A DNA stretch of 64,000 bases, taken from assembly GCA_000499405.2 (NCBI GenBank), contig HG738140.1, forward strand, positions 1,176,188 through 1,240,187, in the 5' to 3' direction. Shown here piece by piece: positions 53,409-64,000 of the stretch. The translations under genes were made by a program, and so were the position numbers. The stretch is from Onchocerca volvulus. Taxonomy: Eukaryota > Nematoda > Chromadorea > Rhabditida > Onchocercidae. The first letter of the stretch is position 1. The number at the start of each line of letters is the position of its first letter. The notes beneath the pieces were generated by a model, which had not been told where the DNA came from, did not search any database, and was given only the letters and a program-made list of their open reading frames with translations.

Positions 53409-53931
53409 TTTCACTGTTTCAGAAAAATGATATTTTCTGCTTACTCGTTTTGTTTATATTTTAATTTGAAAGAAACGAGTGCAAATTTTTTTATTTTGTT
53501 TATTTGAAAACTTTAAACATGTTCGGAAGTGCCTTATTTACTAATTATTGACGTTCATATTGCTAATAATGCTTTTTTTGTATTATAATTTATTTTCTTT
53601 ATAATTGTGATGAAAATAATGAAGATTTTTATAACATTTAAAAAAAAAAAATTTCATTTTTCGCATAAATAGATCGATTTTTCTGCGGAATCTTATTTTT
53701 TAGGTCGATGAAATGGCTTTTTGATTATCTAAAATAATCTGCTAAAATTCCGCCATAGCTTCTGTTTATTTTTCACAGCTTATTTGGATGGAAACAATTC
53801 TTTGGATAGTTTCATCATAATGGAGCTGAAGTATCCTTTTCGTTTTTTGAGAAGTACTGTGAAATTTGTGACTGAATGTTCTGGGGAATTTTTATTAATA
53901 TTCTAATACAATGAATTTCATTAGATTTTTT
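53409..53931. other. Convergent intergenic region, EIF2D / ACOT13-like
   Basis: 523 AT-rich bases between two stop codons. They hold the likely poly(A) signal of the ACOT13-like gene (53891-53896, minus) and no other feature I can support. Confidence 0.65.
53891..53896 (-). terminator. Putative poly(A) signal of the ACOT13-like gene
   Basis: AATAAA on the minus strand about 36 bases past the stop codon. Confidence 0.5.
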
Positions 53932-55463
53932 TCACTCAATTGGCAGGAATGTTTTGGTATCTTGACCAGTAGCTATAGTCATATTGTCGGTTTTACGATA
54001 AATCCTTGTGTTGACGAACGCTAAATTACGGGTTGTCTTTTGGACGATTGATTCGGCAATGATCGTTTCACCAGACTTCGCTAGACTCTGATATCTGTAA
54101 GATATTAACTTAGCTTGTTTTTTTTTTTTTTTTTTTATGTGTGTGTGTGTTTTCAAAATGCTATTTCGAATTATATGAATTAAATGGAATTCTAGAAATT
54201 AAATGAGCAAATTTAATAGTTAAATGGTTTCAAGATCTCGTCCAAGATCTTCGGAAAGACAGAATTCTTCCAGGATTATAATTATTAGGAACCCAAGATG
54301 TCATATAATCCTGAAAAATCGTGAAGTTTAACTTACGAAATGGATAAATCCACGGAACGTCCAACTGTTGGTTTACCGGAAGCTAGGACAGCTGCACCGG
54401 AAACAATATTGATCAGTGTTGCTGTAAAGCCGCCGTGTATTGTATCGTACGGACTCATATGTTCATCGGCTAATTCCAGTTCAATTTCGACATGTCCATT
54501 TTCATTAGCTTTGTTTACCACGCACTACAGTAAATGAGAAATGAGCATATGATCAGATGTTATGTGATATCTTATCTGTTATCATCATTATTCCCATAAA
54601 GGAATTCCAGGATAATAAACCATGTCGTAGAGATGGATGGCAGGGAAAATGTTTCGAATGTGATTGTTTGCCTGAGTTTCTGGAAGAAGTTAATCAAAAA
54701 TTAAATAATTATATGGACAAACTTCTTGTTAAAAACAACGGTCTTCATCCTAACAATTATATCCTTCAGTTGAATGCTATTAATTATTACGGAGAAATCT
54801 TTGCCTAATTAATATTAATAATAACATAATGCTTATTTAATGTTAACATTTTATTATTTAAAATTTACCTATATTACAGGTGACTGAATGCATATATTCC
54901 ATGACTAAGAAGTTTCTATATTAACTTAATTTTGCTAAGTCTTTTTGAATTTTCCCTTGAAATTTATTTAAGTTGAGGTTAAAACTTTATCCGAATGAAT
55001 GAATGAATGAATGAATGAATGAATGAGATATTTTATCGTTTATGAAAAAAATAAGTTTTGAGCAGTGAAACATTGATATTTGAATAAATCCTTAACAATG
55101 CCTTGAAATTGATTATTTATCCTATCAAACTGATACCTATTTAACTTAAAAAATTATATGACTTGAAACTTATGAAAAAAAAAATTAATTTCAACTCTTT
55201 TGTATCTAACATATATCAATCTATCGGTATCCAACTATTACGTAAATCTCAGCTTAGTAGTGTTTATTTTTCAATGTTGTTATGAAATTAAATTATCATT
55301 AAGTAATTTGTTATGTAAAAACTATTGTTTAAAATGAATGGTGTTATCCGATTAGATGAAAAAAGATTTGGAAACTTACATTTCTTATGCAATATGCGAA
55401 GTTTTTCGCTGTCTCGAAATCACGAAACATCTTCTTCAGATGAATTAGAATTTTATTAGTCAT
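53932..55463 (-). CDS. ACOT13/THEM2-like HotDog acyl-CoA thioesterase
   Basis: A short single-domain HotDog protein of the thioesterase superfamily member 2 type; such enzymes hydrolyse acyl-CoA as tetramers, often at mitochondria. Three exons: 55463-55380, 54524-54337, 54094-53932; 144 residues (human ACOT13 has 140). Order of elements: N-terminal helix MTNKILIHLKKMF, the HotDog helix motif SPYDTIHGGFTATLI near residues 53-67, then RSVDLSISYQSLAKSGE and a final RIYRKTDNMTIATGQ. From memory of the human enzyme, the key positions are Asn50, His56, Gly57, Asp65 and Ser83. Here His, Gly and Ser are kept, but the Asn position is Ser and the Asp position is Asn. So the fold is clear but activity is doubtful. 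The ATG follows an ATTTATAG acceptor by five bases. The long intron 1 (54525-55379) holds an open frame on the other strand. Confidence 0.88.
54557..54808 (+). CDS. Unrecognised 83-codon ORF nested antisense in an intron
   Basis: Not recognised. The ORF lies on the plus strand inside intron 1 of the minus-strand ACOT13-like gene. The ATG-led frame reads MLCDILSVIIIIPIKEFQDN, then a Cys-rich patch PCRRDGWQGKCFECDC (Cys spacing C-x8-C-x2-C-x-C), then an acidic/amphipathic stretch with LPEFLEEVNQKL and NYMDKLLVKN, ending GEIFA. Composition from about residue 17 onward (W, G, C, E and D as well as K and N) is unlike random AT-rich frames nearby. The first 16 residues could be intron: TTCCCATAAAG just before GAATTCC might be a splice acceptor, making this a terminal exon. 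The hydrophobic start could equally be a weak signal sequence. Confidence 0.3.
   Translation: MLCDILSVIIIIPIKEFQDNKPCRRDGWQGKCFECDCLPEFLEEVNQKLNNYMDKLLVKNNGLHPNNYILQLNAINYYGEIFA
54993..55027. repeat. (GAAT)n microsatellite
   Basis: Nearly nine GAAT units in the long intron of the ACOT13-like gene. Confidence 0.95.
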
Positions 55464-55729
55464 ATTTCCTATAAATAAAAAAAAATTTTGACACCACAAA
55501 TTATCATAGATAATTCCGAAACTTATAATTATATTAAGTTTGAAATCATGACAGAAACTGAAATTGATGAGTAAATCACGTCTACCGCTATTTGCGACAG
55601 AATTATTTCATTGCGATGATTAGAGTATGCCGTAATATTTCTGATGGTGGAACGTTGCTGAAGGGGTGAATGTTTTATAAATTGATATTTATCGGGTTAA
55701 AGGTCATACTGTGGTATAGTTTCAGGATT
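55464..55729. promoter_or_regulatory. Compact divergent promoter, ACOT13-like / GTF2E2
   Basis: Only 266 bases separate the two start codons. On the plus side GTTTCAG lies four bases before the first GTF2E2 ATG, and on the minus side ATTTATAG lies five bases before the other start; both look like spliced-leader acceptors. Confidence 0.5.
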
Positions 55730-58257
55730 ATGATGGATCCAGCATTATTGAAACAGCAAGCAGCGTTTAAAGCTCGAGCTTTACAAGCTAATGAAATGGC
55801 TTGGAAAAATACGGCATCTACATCTCACTCCACTTACGAGTACGTTTTCTTATCCTGTACTTAAGATATTTTATTTAACATTGATGTTTAGTAGTCGTAA
55901 TATTTGGAAAACTTTAGTGCAGAAGCAAGTCGAAAGAAAAAACGTAAGGCATACAGCGATCCGCAATTATCAAATAAATGTAAGTTTTTTGCATGTCAAG
56001 AATTTGTACATATTTGATCTTATCAAGTAATGATTTCTTATTAAATACTCAACTTAATATTATAAGTATAGCAAATAAAGTTGCACTTTTTTCCTTTAAT
56101 ATTAAGAAGTGTTGGCAATACGTGAAGAATTATGCATAGAATTATGATAATTTGTCATCAGCTTATTGCTTACATCGATATCAATGTGTTATTTGCTATT
56201 TATAGCAATTTATAGAAAATAATACATTGATATCGGTGTGAACATAAATAAATTATTCGGATTGTTATTCTAATTTTTAAAAAGCAACATTTGCGTTCCA
56301 AAACCTTTATCTCAGCAAGAGATTTATGTTTTCGAAAACTATTTCTCTTTGCGTGAAATTTCATTTTTCTAGCTTTATCCGGCTTCAGTTCTAAAAATGT
56401 TTCTGTTCATTCGACATCAAATGCTTTAAATTTTGGGACGATGGCAAAAATTGTTGATTACATGAAGGTAATCTGAATTTTATTGTTCTTTTGTTATTTA
56501 TCGATGCTCTTTTTTTCCAGTTTGAGGATAACTTACTTATTGTTTAATTAATATGTTAGTTTCTAGCAGTCATATTTGTGTACTGATCGAGGAAAAATGT
56601 TCTTTCTTATTGTATCAATGTTCAAGTAAAATAATCATTTGGCTATTATTGAGAAATGGAAAGATGTAACAATTAGGATTATGATATGTCCATTAGTGAA
56701 TACCATTCTTTATTAATTATTGAATTCATTATTAATGATAGATCTTACTGCTGTTATCTCTTACTATTCTCTTATTTGTAGAAACGACATTTATCATCGC
56801 AACAATGGGCACTAAGTTTGAAGGAGATACTGGAGGAATTACAACTATACGATCTTGGAAAAAAAACAGAACTATGGCTTCAGGAAGTGTGCCTTAGTTG
56901 TTGTTTTATTTTTTACCTTACTTTATTTAAGTGGGTCTTTTCGAAATTTTTTTCCTGTTTTTCGTGAGAGTTCATTTTTTAAATTTTATCGAAATTTTAA
57001 ACAACAGTTATTTTTTTTTGGTTAATTTTGATTAAAAAGATTCTCGAACTTATGCATTCAATTCTGTTACTAATTTCTTTTTTATTTAATGTATTATTAA
57101 TGAAAAATAAATTCTCCTATTTTAGTCTTTGCCGTTGAATCCACGATTAACTGTTGATGAAAATGGGAAATATCTTTTCAAACCGCCTTACAAGATCAAA
57201 GGAAAGAATTCTTTGTTAGCATTACTAAAAAAATATCATATAGAAGGGAAAGGTGGCATTTTGTTGTCGGATTTGAACGAATGCATACCCGCTGCTGAAA
57301 AACATATTGAGGTTATTATTTAAATTTTGGAGGCTTTCTAACTCATACATCTTTTTTTGAAAGAATCAGTCTTAAAAATTTTAATAATTGAGTGAGGATG
57401 ATAAATAGGAATTCGCATTAGCTTATCTCAAACATTAGTGGTCATATTGAATTTATTCCAAGTCTTATTTATTTTAGGCACTTAGCAATGCTGTAATTGA
57501 TGTACCGACAATGATTAACAAGCGTAAGGATCATGTTTATTTTTATAATGATTCTGATACCGATTATGAGGTTGATGAAAGTAAGATATATTTCTTATGT
57601 CTTAATATCAAATAAAATTCTTGGCGTTTATCTTGGTTAATAGTGTAATTCGTTGTTTAACAACAGTTTATCCATTTCTTTTTTTAGATTCGAAGAATTT
57701 CAGTTCACTTTGTCAATAAGAAGTTTTGAAAGTGGTTCTTATGAGAATGAGAATAAGGTTTTTAGTAAGCTTATAATAGTAAATGAAATAATTTTAAATT
57801 TGATTATGCTGCGATAATTATTCTAGGGCATTTATGAAAAAATTTTTCATTTATACAAGAACAGTAAGGGATGTAGTAGATGAATCCTCAAAGAAACTGG
57901 AATCTATGCATGTTTGAATATAATGAATAGGACTAATGAAGTTTTCTGTCCTAGATTTAAAAGAGTAGTGTATAAAAATCTTGTCTAAATCAGTCGAGTA
58001 CGGAAATTGTTGTTGAATTTTGCTTCCATTCAATTTTTGCAGAATTTAAAAGTTTATGGAGGAACGCATCTGTTGATCATTTGGATGAGAAGAAGATCGA
58101 AGAATATCTCCAAAAACATGGAATTGATGTGATGAAAGATTTAGGACCAAAGAAACTAACTGTTGCACCACCGAAAAGAAAACTTCCACGGCGACGAGCT
58201 AATCAGAAAGTTCATAATGAACATTTGACTGATGTTTTAGAAGATTATTCAATATAA
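55730..58257 (+). CDS. gtf2e2: General transcription factor IIE subunit beta (GTF2E2)
   Basis: TFIIE beta, which with TFIIE alpha joins the RNA polymerase II preinitiation complex and recruits TFIIH. Seven exons: 55730-55839, 55918-55979, 56373-56467, 56782-56886, 57126-57311, 57478-57580, 58043-58257; 291 residues, matching the family length. Order: (M)MDPALLKQQAAFKARAL start, a basic patch SRKKKRKAYSD, first winged helix MAKIVDYMKKRH...EILEELQLYDLG, second winged helix YLFKPPYKIKGKNSLLALL and GGILLSDLNECIP, DEKFKSLWR, the DEKKIEEYLQKHGID segment, GPKK, a basic PKRKLPRRRANQKVHNEHL tail and LEDYS. Two adjacent ATGs (55730, 55733) are possible; the second aligns with the usual MDP start. The gene is complete and undamaged. 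Confidence 0.96.
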
Positions 58258-61200
58258 TTGGAGTTCTGATTAAAACAGATTTGTAATTTCTCAACTGAAA
58301 AATCACTTATATTTGAAATAAGTATTATTTATATATTATTTGCATTAAGTTTTATAGTTTTTTTTTTAATTTTTAATGCTTTGATTTGCTATAGTTCCAT
58401 GTAGTCTCGATGATTTATTTTTTCACTTCATTGAAACATCATGTTTTCATATAAGTAAATCACATCATGCTTTCATATAAATAAATCTTCCGATTGTTTT
58501 GGCAACAGCCAACATTGGCAGAAGAATTTTCTGCCGGTAAAATCTTCCAAAAGTCTTATATTATAATAGAAAGTCAGGTAGAATTGGTCAGTTGAATTTT
58601 ATGTTATAAAAGAAATTTTAAGTGATTTTGAGACATGTTTTTAACTATACTCAATTAAAGATATAATTCAGTTAGCATGCATATGATAGCTCTGATTTGA
58701 GTTCAGACTATAACTATAAATATTTTTGAGAGAGAATTAAATCAAGCGGATAATGAGAAAAAAGAAGAAGAAAATTCATAAATTATATTTTAGTTGCAAG
58801 ATATTAACAGCAATACCTGTTCCTACATTAAATTACGAAAAGAGTGGGATTGTCACCGAATCACGGAATTTGCAATCGCTTAAAACAGGAAATGCCCCAA
58901 ATTGCTTACCTTTTGGTAACCTTTGGTACCCAATAGCGATTAATGAAATTAAAATGTAAACAACAAGAAAGGGAAAGGAAAGGAGAAGGGCGTCAATGAA
59001 AATAGCCTCTTTGATCAATGGCCGAATTGCTGTATTGATATCCGGAACGTTTTTAAATCAATGATATTGAGAAGGACAGCGAAAAAAAAAACGTATGTTT
59101 GCAATTTCATAGGTTTTGTAATCAAACATTTGTTAATGAGAGCATGACAACGGATGCTGAATGACTTTTTGATTTGTTAACATGACATTTGACCCGGATG
59201 CAATGAATACGGTGTGAAAGCGACTTAAATTTCAGCGAAAAGGTGGGTCACATACGAATGCTTCCTTTTTGCTAATTAGAAACTTGTTTGTGAATTTATA
59301 CAATAAATACATGTTCTTGCTTTTCCAACGATATTACTGGAACGACAAGGCAACAAAAATTTTCATTTTGAAATCGAAATAATGCAACACGATAGAGAAA
59401 AAAGCTTTTCTTATAATTTCATTATCGTAAATGATATTTCTGTTTATTTAAGCTTTCTTTGAATTGCAATAAAATGAGAGATGATATTTTAAAATATTAT
59501 AGAAGCTTCTTTTGCATAAATTCGAGTGAAATATTTAATACGAAAAAAATCAACTATTTGAACGTTTTATGGCAAGTGAGCTACTACTTTTAAGAACTTG
59601 AAAAATGAATAAATTTTGGCCTGTATTTATATTTTTTCTTATGTCTATATACCGCATTGAAAAACGACATCTTATTCGAAGTTTAGATTTAAACAACTTT
59701 TTGGGCCTGATTGTTACTTGAATCAGGGATAACCTAAATATCCCAGGTAAAATAACTAAAGCAAAAAAACTACTCAGAGTATAGGAGTTAATCAGCCATT
59801 TGGAATAAATGGAAAAGAAGTTGGAGGAGTAAGAATTCAATATCGAAACATTATAGGTTGATCTAAAACTTCAAAGAAACTTAATTTTTATGGACAGAAA
59901 AAGCTGCTGGTAGTTGTTTATACTTGAAAAAAAAAAAAAAAAAAAAAGGAAAGTTGCACTGGCCATTTCATTGGCTCAAACAATTTTGTTTCTAATGGTA
60001 TGCAAAACTTTTTTTGACGAAAAGTAAAATAGAAATTAAACTTAAGTGTTTGTAGACAATATTTTGTTCTCGAAAACTCTTGTAACAGTAATCAAATTAT
60101 TGTTGGATGCACGATAATCATATGAGAATGAAATAGTTGCACACTGCGGTGGTTTAATTACCCAAGTTTGAGATGATTGAATGTTTCAGCACAGAGTTTT
60201 AGTTGTTGTGAATATTTTATTACAGGATGACTTTTAGCTATTGAGTTTTGAAGGAATTGTTAATGATACTGGAAAGGTGCTGCGAAAAAAAAAAAAATTT
60301 ACAACATCTTTTTTTATTTGGATGGATGACTCATTCATTACTGCTCTTTACATTATTATTATGTTGTAATCTTTTTAGAAATTAAAAAAAAAAAAAAATC
60401 GAATAAAACCAATAAATTTTAAAAACTAATAAATTTTGCAATTTACTGAGATTTGAGAAAAAAAAAAAAAACATGGATCAAGAATGGCCCAATTGATTTT
60501 AAATTTTCTTTTCAACTTGAAAGATGCAAAAAACTTCCTCGTTTATTGAATTTCTACCAACAACAATAATAACAAACAGCAATAATAATAGTATATTATT
60601 ACCAATCAAACAAGACTTTCCGTTCCTGACCTTTCTTCAGCCGGAACTCTTTGCAATAAAACAAGTACATCGGTATTATTTTCTCTTTCTTTTAAAGGTC
60701 ATTTTGAAAAGAAATGTCTTGTTCCTTTCCAAACAGTACATAAACAATATCACTGCTAATCAGTATGCTTTTGAAGTAACGATGTTTTTTGTTCAGAGTT
60801 CAGTAAATAATATCCAGCTGCTCCAAATTCTTCTAAACATTTGCTTAAGTTTTGGTTATTAATAACTTTTTAAAAAAATTTTTAGTTTCGATCCCGGCTA
60901 TTTAAGTCATCTTTTCTACAAGCCAATATTGCTACAAAATACCTAAACGAATTCCGTATAAACAAACAGATAATAAATAATAAACAAACGCAAAATAAAA
61001 TATGCAAATTTTTTGAGAACAAAAAGATTTTGTACCGCAATAAAAAAAATCAGATTTGCTTGATTACGGAAATCATTTTCAGTAACTTTCTGCGAATAAA
61101 TGCCTAAGGTTTAAAAAAAATGAACTACTGAATAATTTTCCTAGCATTTGATTTGAAATTTATGTACTTTGTATTTTCTGGAGATTATTGTTGATTCTTT

Positions 61201-62715
61201 CAACATTTTATAGCATTTAATATTTCGATGTTAGCAAGTTCTACTGTTAAGAAATGATTTGTTACATTCCTTTCAGCTACAGGTATTATTCTTTACCATT
61301 CAGAATACTCAAATTGTTATCATTTGATTTAAAATTTATATACTGTAATGGAATTGATGCTTCTAGTAATTTTAATTTTAATGAATGTTTCTTTTTTACA
61401 AGCGCCTTTTCATTCAACATACCACTATTTTAATTATTCCCAAAATTAGAACGAGAAAAAAATCTTTAAATCAAATCTATCTGTTGGAATTCTTTAGAAC
61501 TTTGAGAAAAATTTTAAAAAAAGCGATAAGAAGTTTAATTTGTGATATGTAAATGAAATGTGATTAAAATGGATAAATTTCAATTATGCTGCAACTTTAT
61601 TTTCTTTTTGTTAGCAAATGACCGTTTATTTAAAATTTCAATTAAGAAATAGTTGGCTTAATTAGAATTATCTACAATGTGCAATTATTCAATATAGGCT
61701 TTTGATACTCTCGTATCATTATGATAGATATTTCCTGTCAAAATTTTTATCCGATATTAGCAAGAATGTCAAAGTATCATATCCGAGAATATAAAATGAT
61801 TGTTTAGATGATTGATTGATAATTATCTATCGATATTTCATTGTTTCGGAATAAAAATCAGGATGTAAATATCACGGAGTTGATTAAAATTTTGAATTGG
61901 CATGTTTTTCTTTTTTTCCTTCTTTTTTTTTAATTTAGCAGAAAAGTGAAAATTATTTTTCAGGTCATTACTTGAGAGGTTAACAATAATAATACATTTC
62001 AGGGCGCTCCTTTTTCTTTTTTTTTTTCAATGTTTTCCTTTTATGACAAATTAAGGCGAAATAGCCCATTTACATTTTGAAAAAGGATTTCTTTTCCTTC
62101 TAAAACTGGTTTTTTTTTTCCTTCTCGCTCCAAAAATCCAGAAAATTTTGGGATATTTCGAATTGCTGTTTGCTGTTTGACCTACTGGTATTGAATTAAT
62201 TTTGTAGCAGTAGTAGTAATAGTAGTTTGTAATACTAATTAGTGATATCGATAGAAGTAGCAGGTACTGATAGCGATATCAGTACTTGTCTATAAATCCG
62301 TGTATCTATCATGCTTCTCTAACTTTTCCTGGAGGGCATAAAATCCTGATTTTTTTGGGAGTAGTGATTGAATTGATTGTATTTTCAAGGCGAAACTAAG
62401 AAGCCGAAATTAAACAACCTAATTATCCACGAAAATACAACGAAACAAACAACAGCAACAAATTGACGATCGATGAGAAATTTATGCAGTTGAACTCTTC
62501 TAACTTTCCCGGATTTTCAACTTTCCATATCTTATCATCCAATTTTATCCACCCACCATCTATCAAAAACGCAACAAGTAATTTAGCAAATACAACTTCA
62601 CACCAAATATGAATGAAGGATTCATTACCGCATATCTGGGATATAAAAATGTGCTGATAACGATCCATTTACTGACAAACGACACCGCAGTCACCAACTT
62701 TCCTCTTATCCGACA
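58258..62715. other. Gene-poor intergenic region
   Basis: About 4.5 kb with no supported gene. Open frames up to 112 codons (60524-60862) lack any motif and have AT-driven composition. Around 62,205-62,300 is a short GTA-type repeat followed by a small hairpin TACTGATA-GCGA-TATCAGTA. The promoter of the gene starting at 62,716 is presumably at the right end, but no specific element is recognisable. Confidence 0.6.
58480..58485 (+). terminator. Putative poly(A) signal of GTF2E2
   Basis: AATAAA about 225 bases downstream of the GTF2E2 stop codon; nearer candidates are weaker. Confidence 0.35.
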
Positions 62716-64000
62716 ATGCTCTACAACTACATGAGCTGCCAATCATGGTATCATATTATCAGTGGTACTTTATTGCTCCTGATAACTCGATGTATACAGG
62801 CGGAATTTTTCAACGAACATAAACCTGGTCGATCATTAATTGTACTATCAGCACCATCTGTCTGGTTTGTTATCAATTGATTTTTGTTGAAATTTGGATA
62901 AATATCTTGGCTTAGTCTAAGCTGACAGCTAAATGATCCATTTTGATTGGATTAAAATAAATTAAGATAAATACGTTCAATTTTTGCTTATCATATCTTG
63001 CATTGATTCTTTTCATTGATTTCGTATGAAAGATAATCTTAGATTTAACGAAATTTAAAAACTCGTTAAAATTGATTTGATTCTATCATAAATATAGTTT
63101 TCTCTCTCATCTGATATCAATTTTCACAGTTATCATTCACAATATGTGTTGCATTGTATAAAAAATTAACAATAAGAAAAGTCTTAGTGTTAATTTTTTT
63201 AAACTAAATTAATTGAATTGATTAACAATAAATTAAACTAATTGACTTTTCATCAGTGATTCAGAAGTGTTTTAAAATATATAAAATTAGAGAATTTTGA
63301 ATTACTTTTGAACCACTGATAAAGAGTCAATTAATTAAAATTTTTTTTTCCAAATTTCAGCAGTATTTAATTACTATTTCATAAAAGATATAATCATTTT
63401 ACTGTATCAATTCCATTTCTGGACAGTTGACCGTGAGAAATTGGCGAATGTGAGATTGATCATTTATCGGCAAAGTGCTGAAACCAGTTTCGGACAATTT
63501 CTAATTGTTGAATTCTTTTTTCCGAACAATTGGCAAAGAGCCATGGAGCATCTCAAAAAAAAAAAAAAAGCCTTCTCAAAGATTTTTAATTAACATTGAG
63601 AATTGGAGAATAGTAAAATATTCAAAAAGTATAATTGTAATTGAAATTCTGGTTAAAATTTTTTTGCTTTAAAAATATGGAACTATGAGAAAGTTATCTG
63701 CAGAAAGATTCATTTCCTATTAATTTCAACTTCTTAAAATTTTATTTAAAATACTTCAATTGCTCTATTATATCGTTTCTGAAATATTGGCATGTATAAT
63801 TGTTTGATTTTTTTTTTTTTTAAAGTCTGTTACTGGCAAAAAAGCATTTTTCTTGTAATTAAAATTAAGCTATAATTATCCGAAAATAAGCAATTCTCTT
63901 TTCAGGGATGATAATTATCACGATTTATTTGAGACAATTATTTCATTTCAGATCGAATTTGCAAAAACAATACATGGTATTTTGTTTAAAGAATTCAGAT
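62716..64000 (+). CDS. 5' part of a secretory-type protein, possibly deiminase-like
   Basis: Partial gene running off the right edge. Exon 1 is 62716-62864 and exon 2 is 63906-63976; they join in phase 2 across a 1,041-base intron to restore a Trp codon, and exon 2 ends at a GTATTT donor. The predicted start has a classical signal peptide: a hydrophobic core SGTLLLLITRCIQA near residues 16-29 after a short polar lead. The mature part reads KPGRSLIVLSAPSVWDDNYH, then DLFETIISFQIEFAKTIHG. The pattern of a hydrophobic strand, a Pro and Trp, then an amphipathic helix resembles the first strand-helix unit of Porphyromonas-type peptidylarginine/agmatine deiminases (pentein fold). That is a weak inference from about 70 residues with no catalytic residue in view. 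The signal peptide and exon joining are firmer than the family. Confidence 0.55.

Noticed and set aside
58753..59018. Overlapping 68-codon plus and 61-codon minus ORFs after GTF2E2
   Set aside because: Both strands are open over the same bases and neither has family motifs; overlapping openness suggests chance.
60524..60862. 112-codon plus-strand ORF in the 58-62 kb spacer
   Set aside because: Leu/Ile/Phe/Asn-rich with no motif and no splice context. Possible but not supported.
60880..60960. TTTCGATCCCGGC, resembling a tRNA B box
   Set aside because: No acceptor stem, D arm or anticodon arm can be folded around it on either strand.
62423..62668. 81-codon minus-strand ORF upstream of the last gene
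   Set aside because: Contains some Trp, Gly and Asp, but no family likeness, splice context or conserved motif. It overlaps the likely promoter of the plus-strand gene.
1..64000. Mobile elements, CRISPR arrays, rRNA operons or bacterial-endosymbiont insertions
   Set aside because: No transposase, reverse transcriptase or integrase motif, no terminal repeats with an internal ORF, no direct-repeat/spacer array, and no intronless bacterial-type gene block was found by reading.

Overview
Organism. The window looks like the nuclear genome of a nematode, most likely a filarial or other clade III species; this is an inference. The DNA is very AT-rich with many A or T runs of 10-36 bases. Genes are cut into small exons (about 40-270 nt) by introns mostly of about 100-500 nt with TTTTCAG|R-type acceptors. 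Several genes have an acceptor-like TTNCAG or TTTRTAG only 2-24 nt before the start codon with no donor-bearing exon upstream, as expected for spliced-leader trans-splicing. All gene models below were built by hand by joining exons so that phases match and the protein follows a known family; none is backed by transcripts. Layout: (1) 1-18,960 is a gene-poor, AT-rich desert with decayed tandem repeats and microsatellites. (2) 18,961-20,607, plus strand: a small unrecognised four-exon gene. (3) 24,928-20,923, minus: 26S proteasome lid subunit RPN5/PSMD12, complete in 12 exons. (4) 25,970-41,093, plus: a UBR3-type E3 ubiquitin ligase of about 1,890 residues in about 40 exons. (5) 48,243-43,976, minus: SNAPC3, a subunit of the snRNA-promoter factor. 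(6) 48,692-53,408, plus: translation factor EIF2D. (7) 55,463-53,932, minus: an ACOT13/THEM2-like HotDog protein, with a small unrecognised ORF on the opposite strand inside its long intron. (8) 55,730-58,257, plus: GTF2E2 (TFIIE beta). (9) 58,258-62,715 is a second gene-poor stretch. (10) 62,716 to the right edge, plus: the first two exons of a secretory-type protein that may be a deiminase-like (pentein) enzyme. How the genes relate: the first seven genes alternate strand strictly, giving divergent pairs (RPN5/UBR3, SNAPC3/EIF2D, ACOT13-like/GTF2E2) and convergent tails, with no sign of operons. Two themes recur. RPN5 and UBR3 are both ubiquitin-proteasome genes read from one 1.04-kb region, and SNAPC3, GTF2E2 and EIF2D are core expression machinery. 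No novel multi-gene system, CRISPR array, intact mobile element, rRNA or tRNA gene was seen. The points most worth a second look are the substituted active site of the ACOT13-like protein, the UBR3/RPN5 head-to-head pair, a one-base frame break in a UBR3 exon, tandem duplications that copy 5' splice sites, a 21-bp TCACGT-headed repeat, and the antisense nested ORF.
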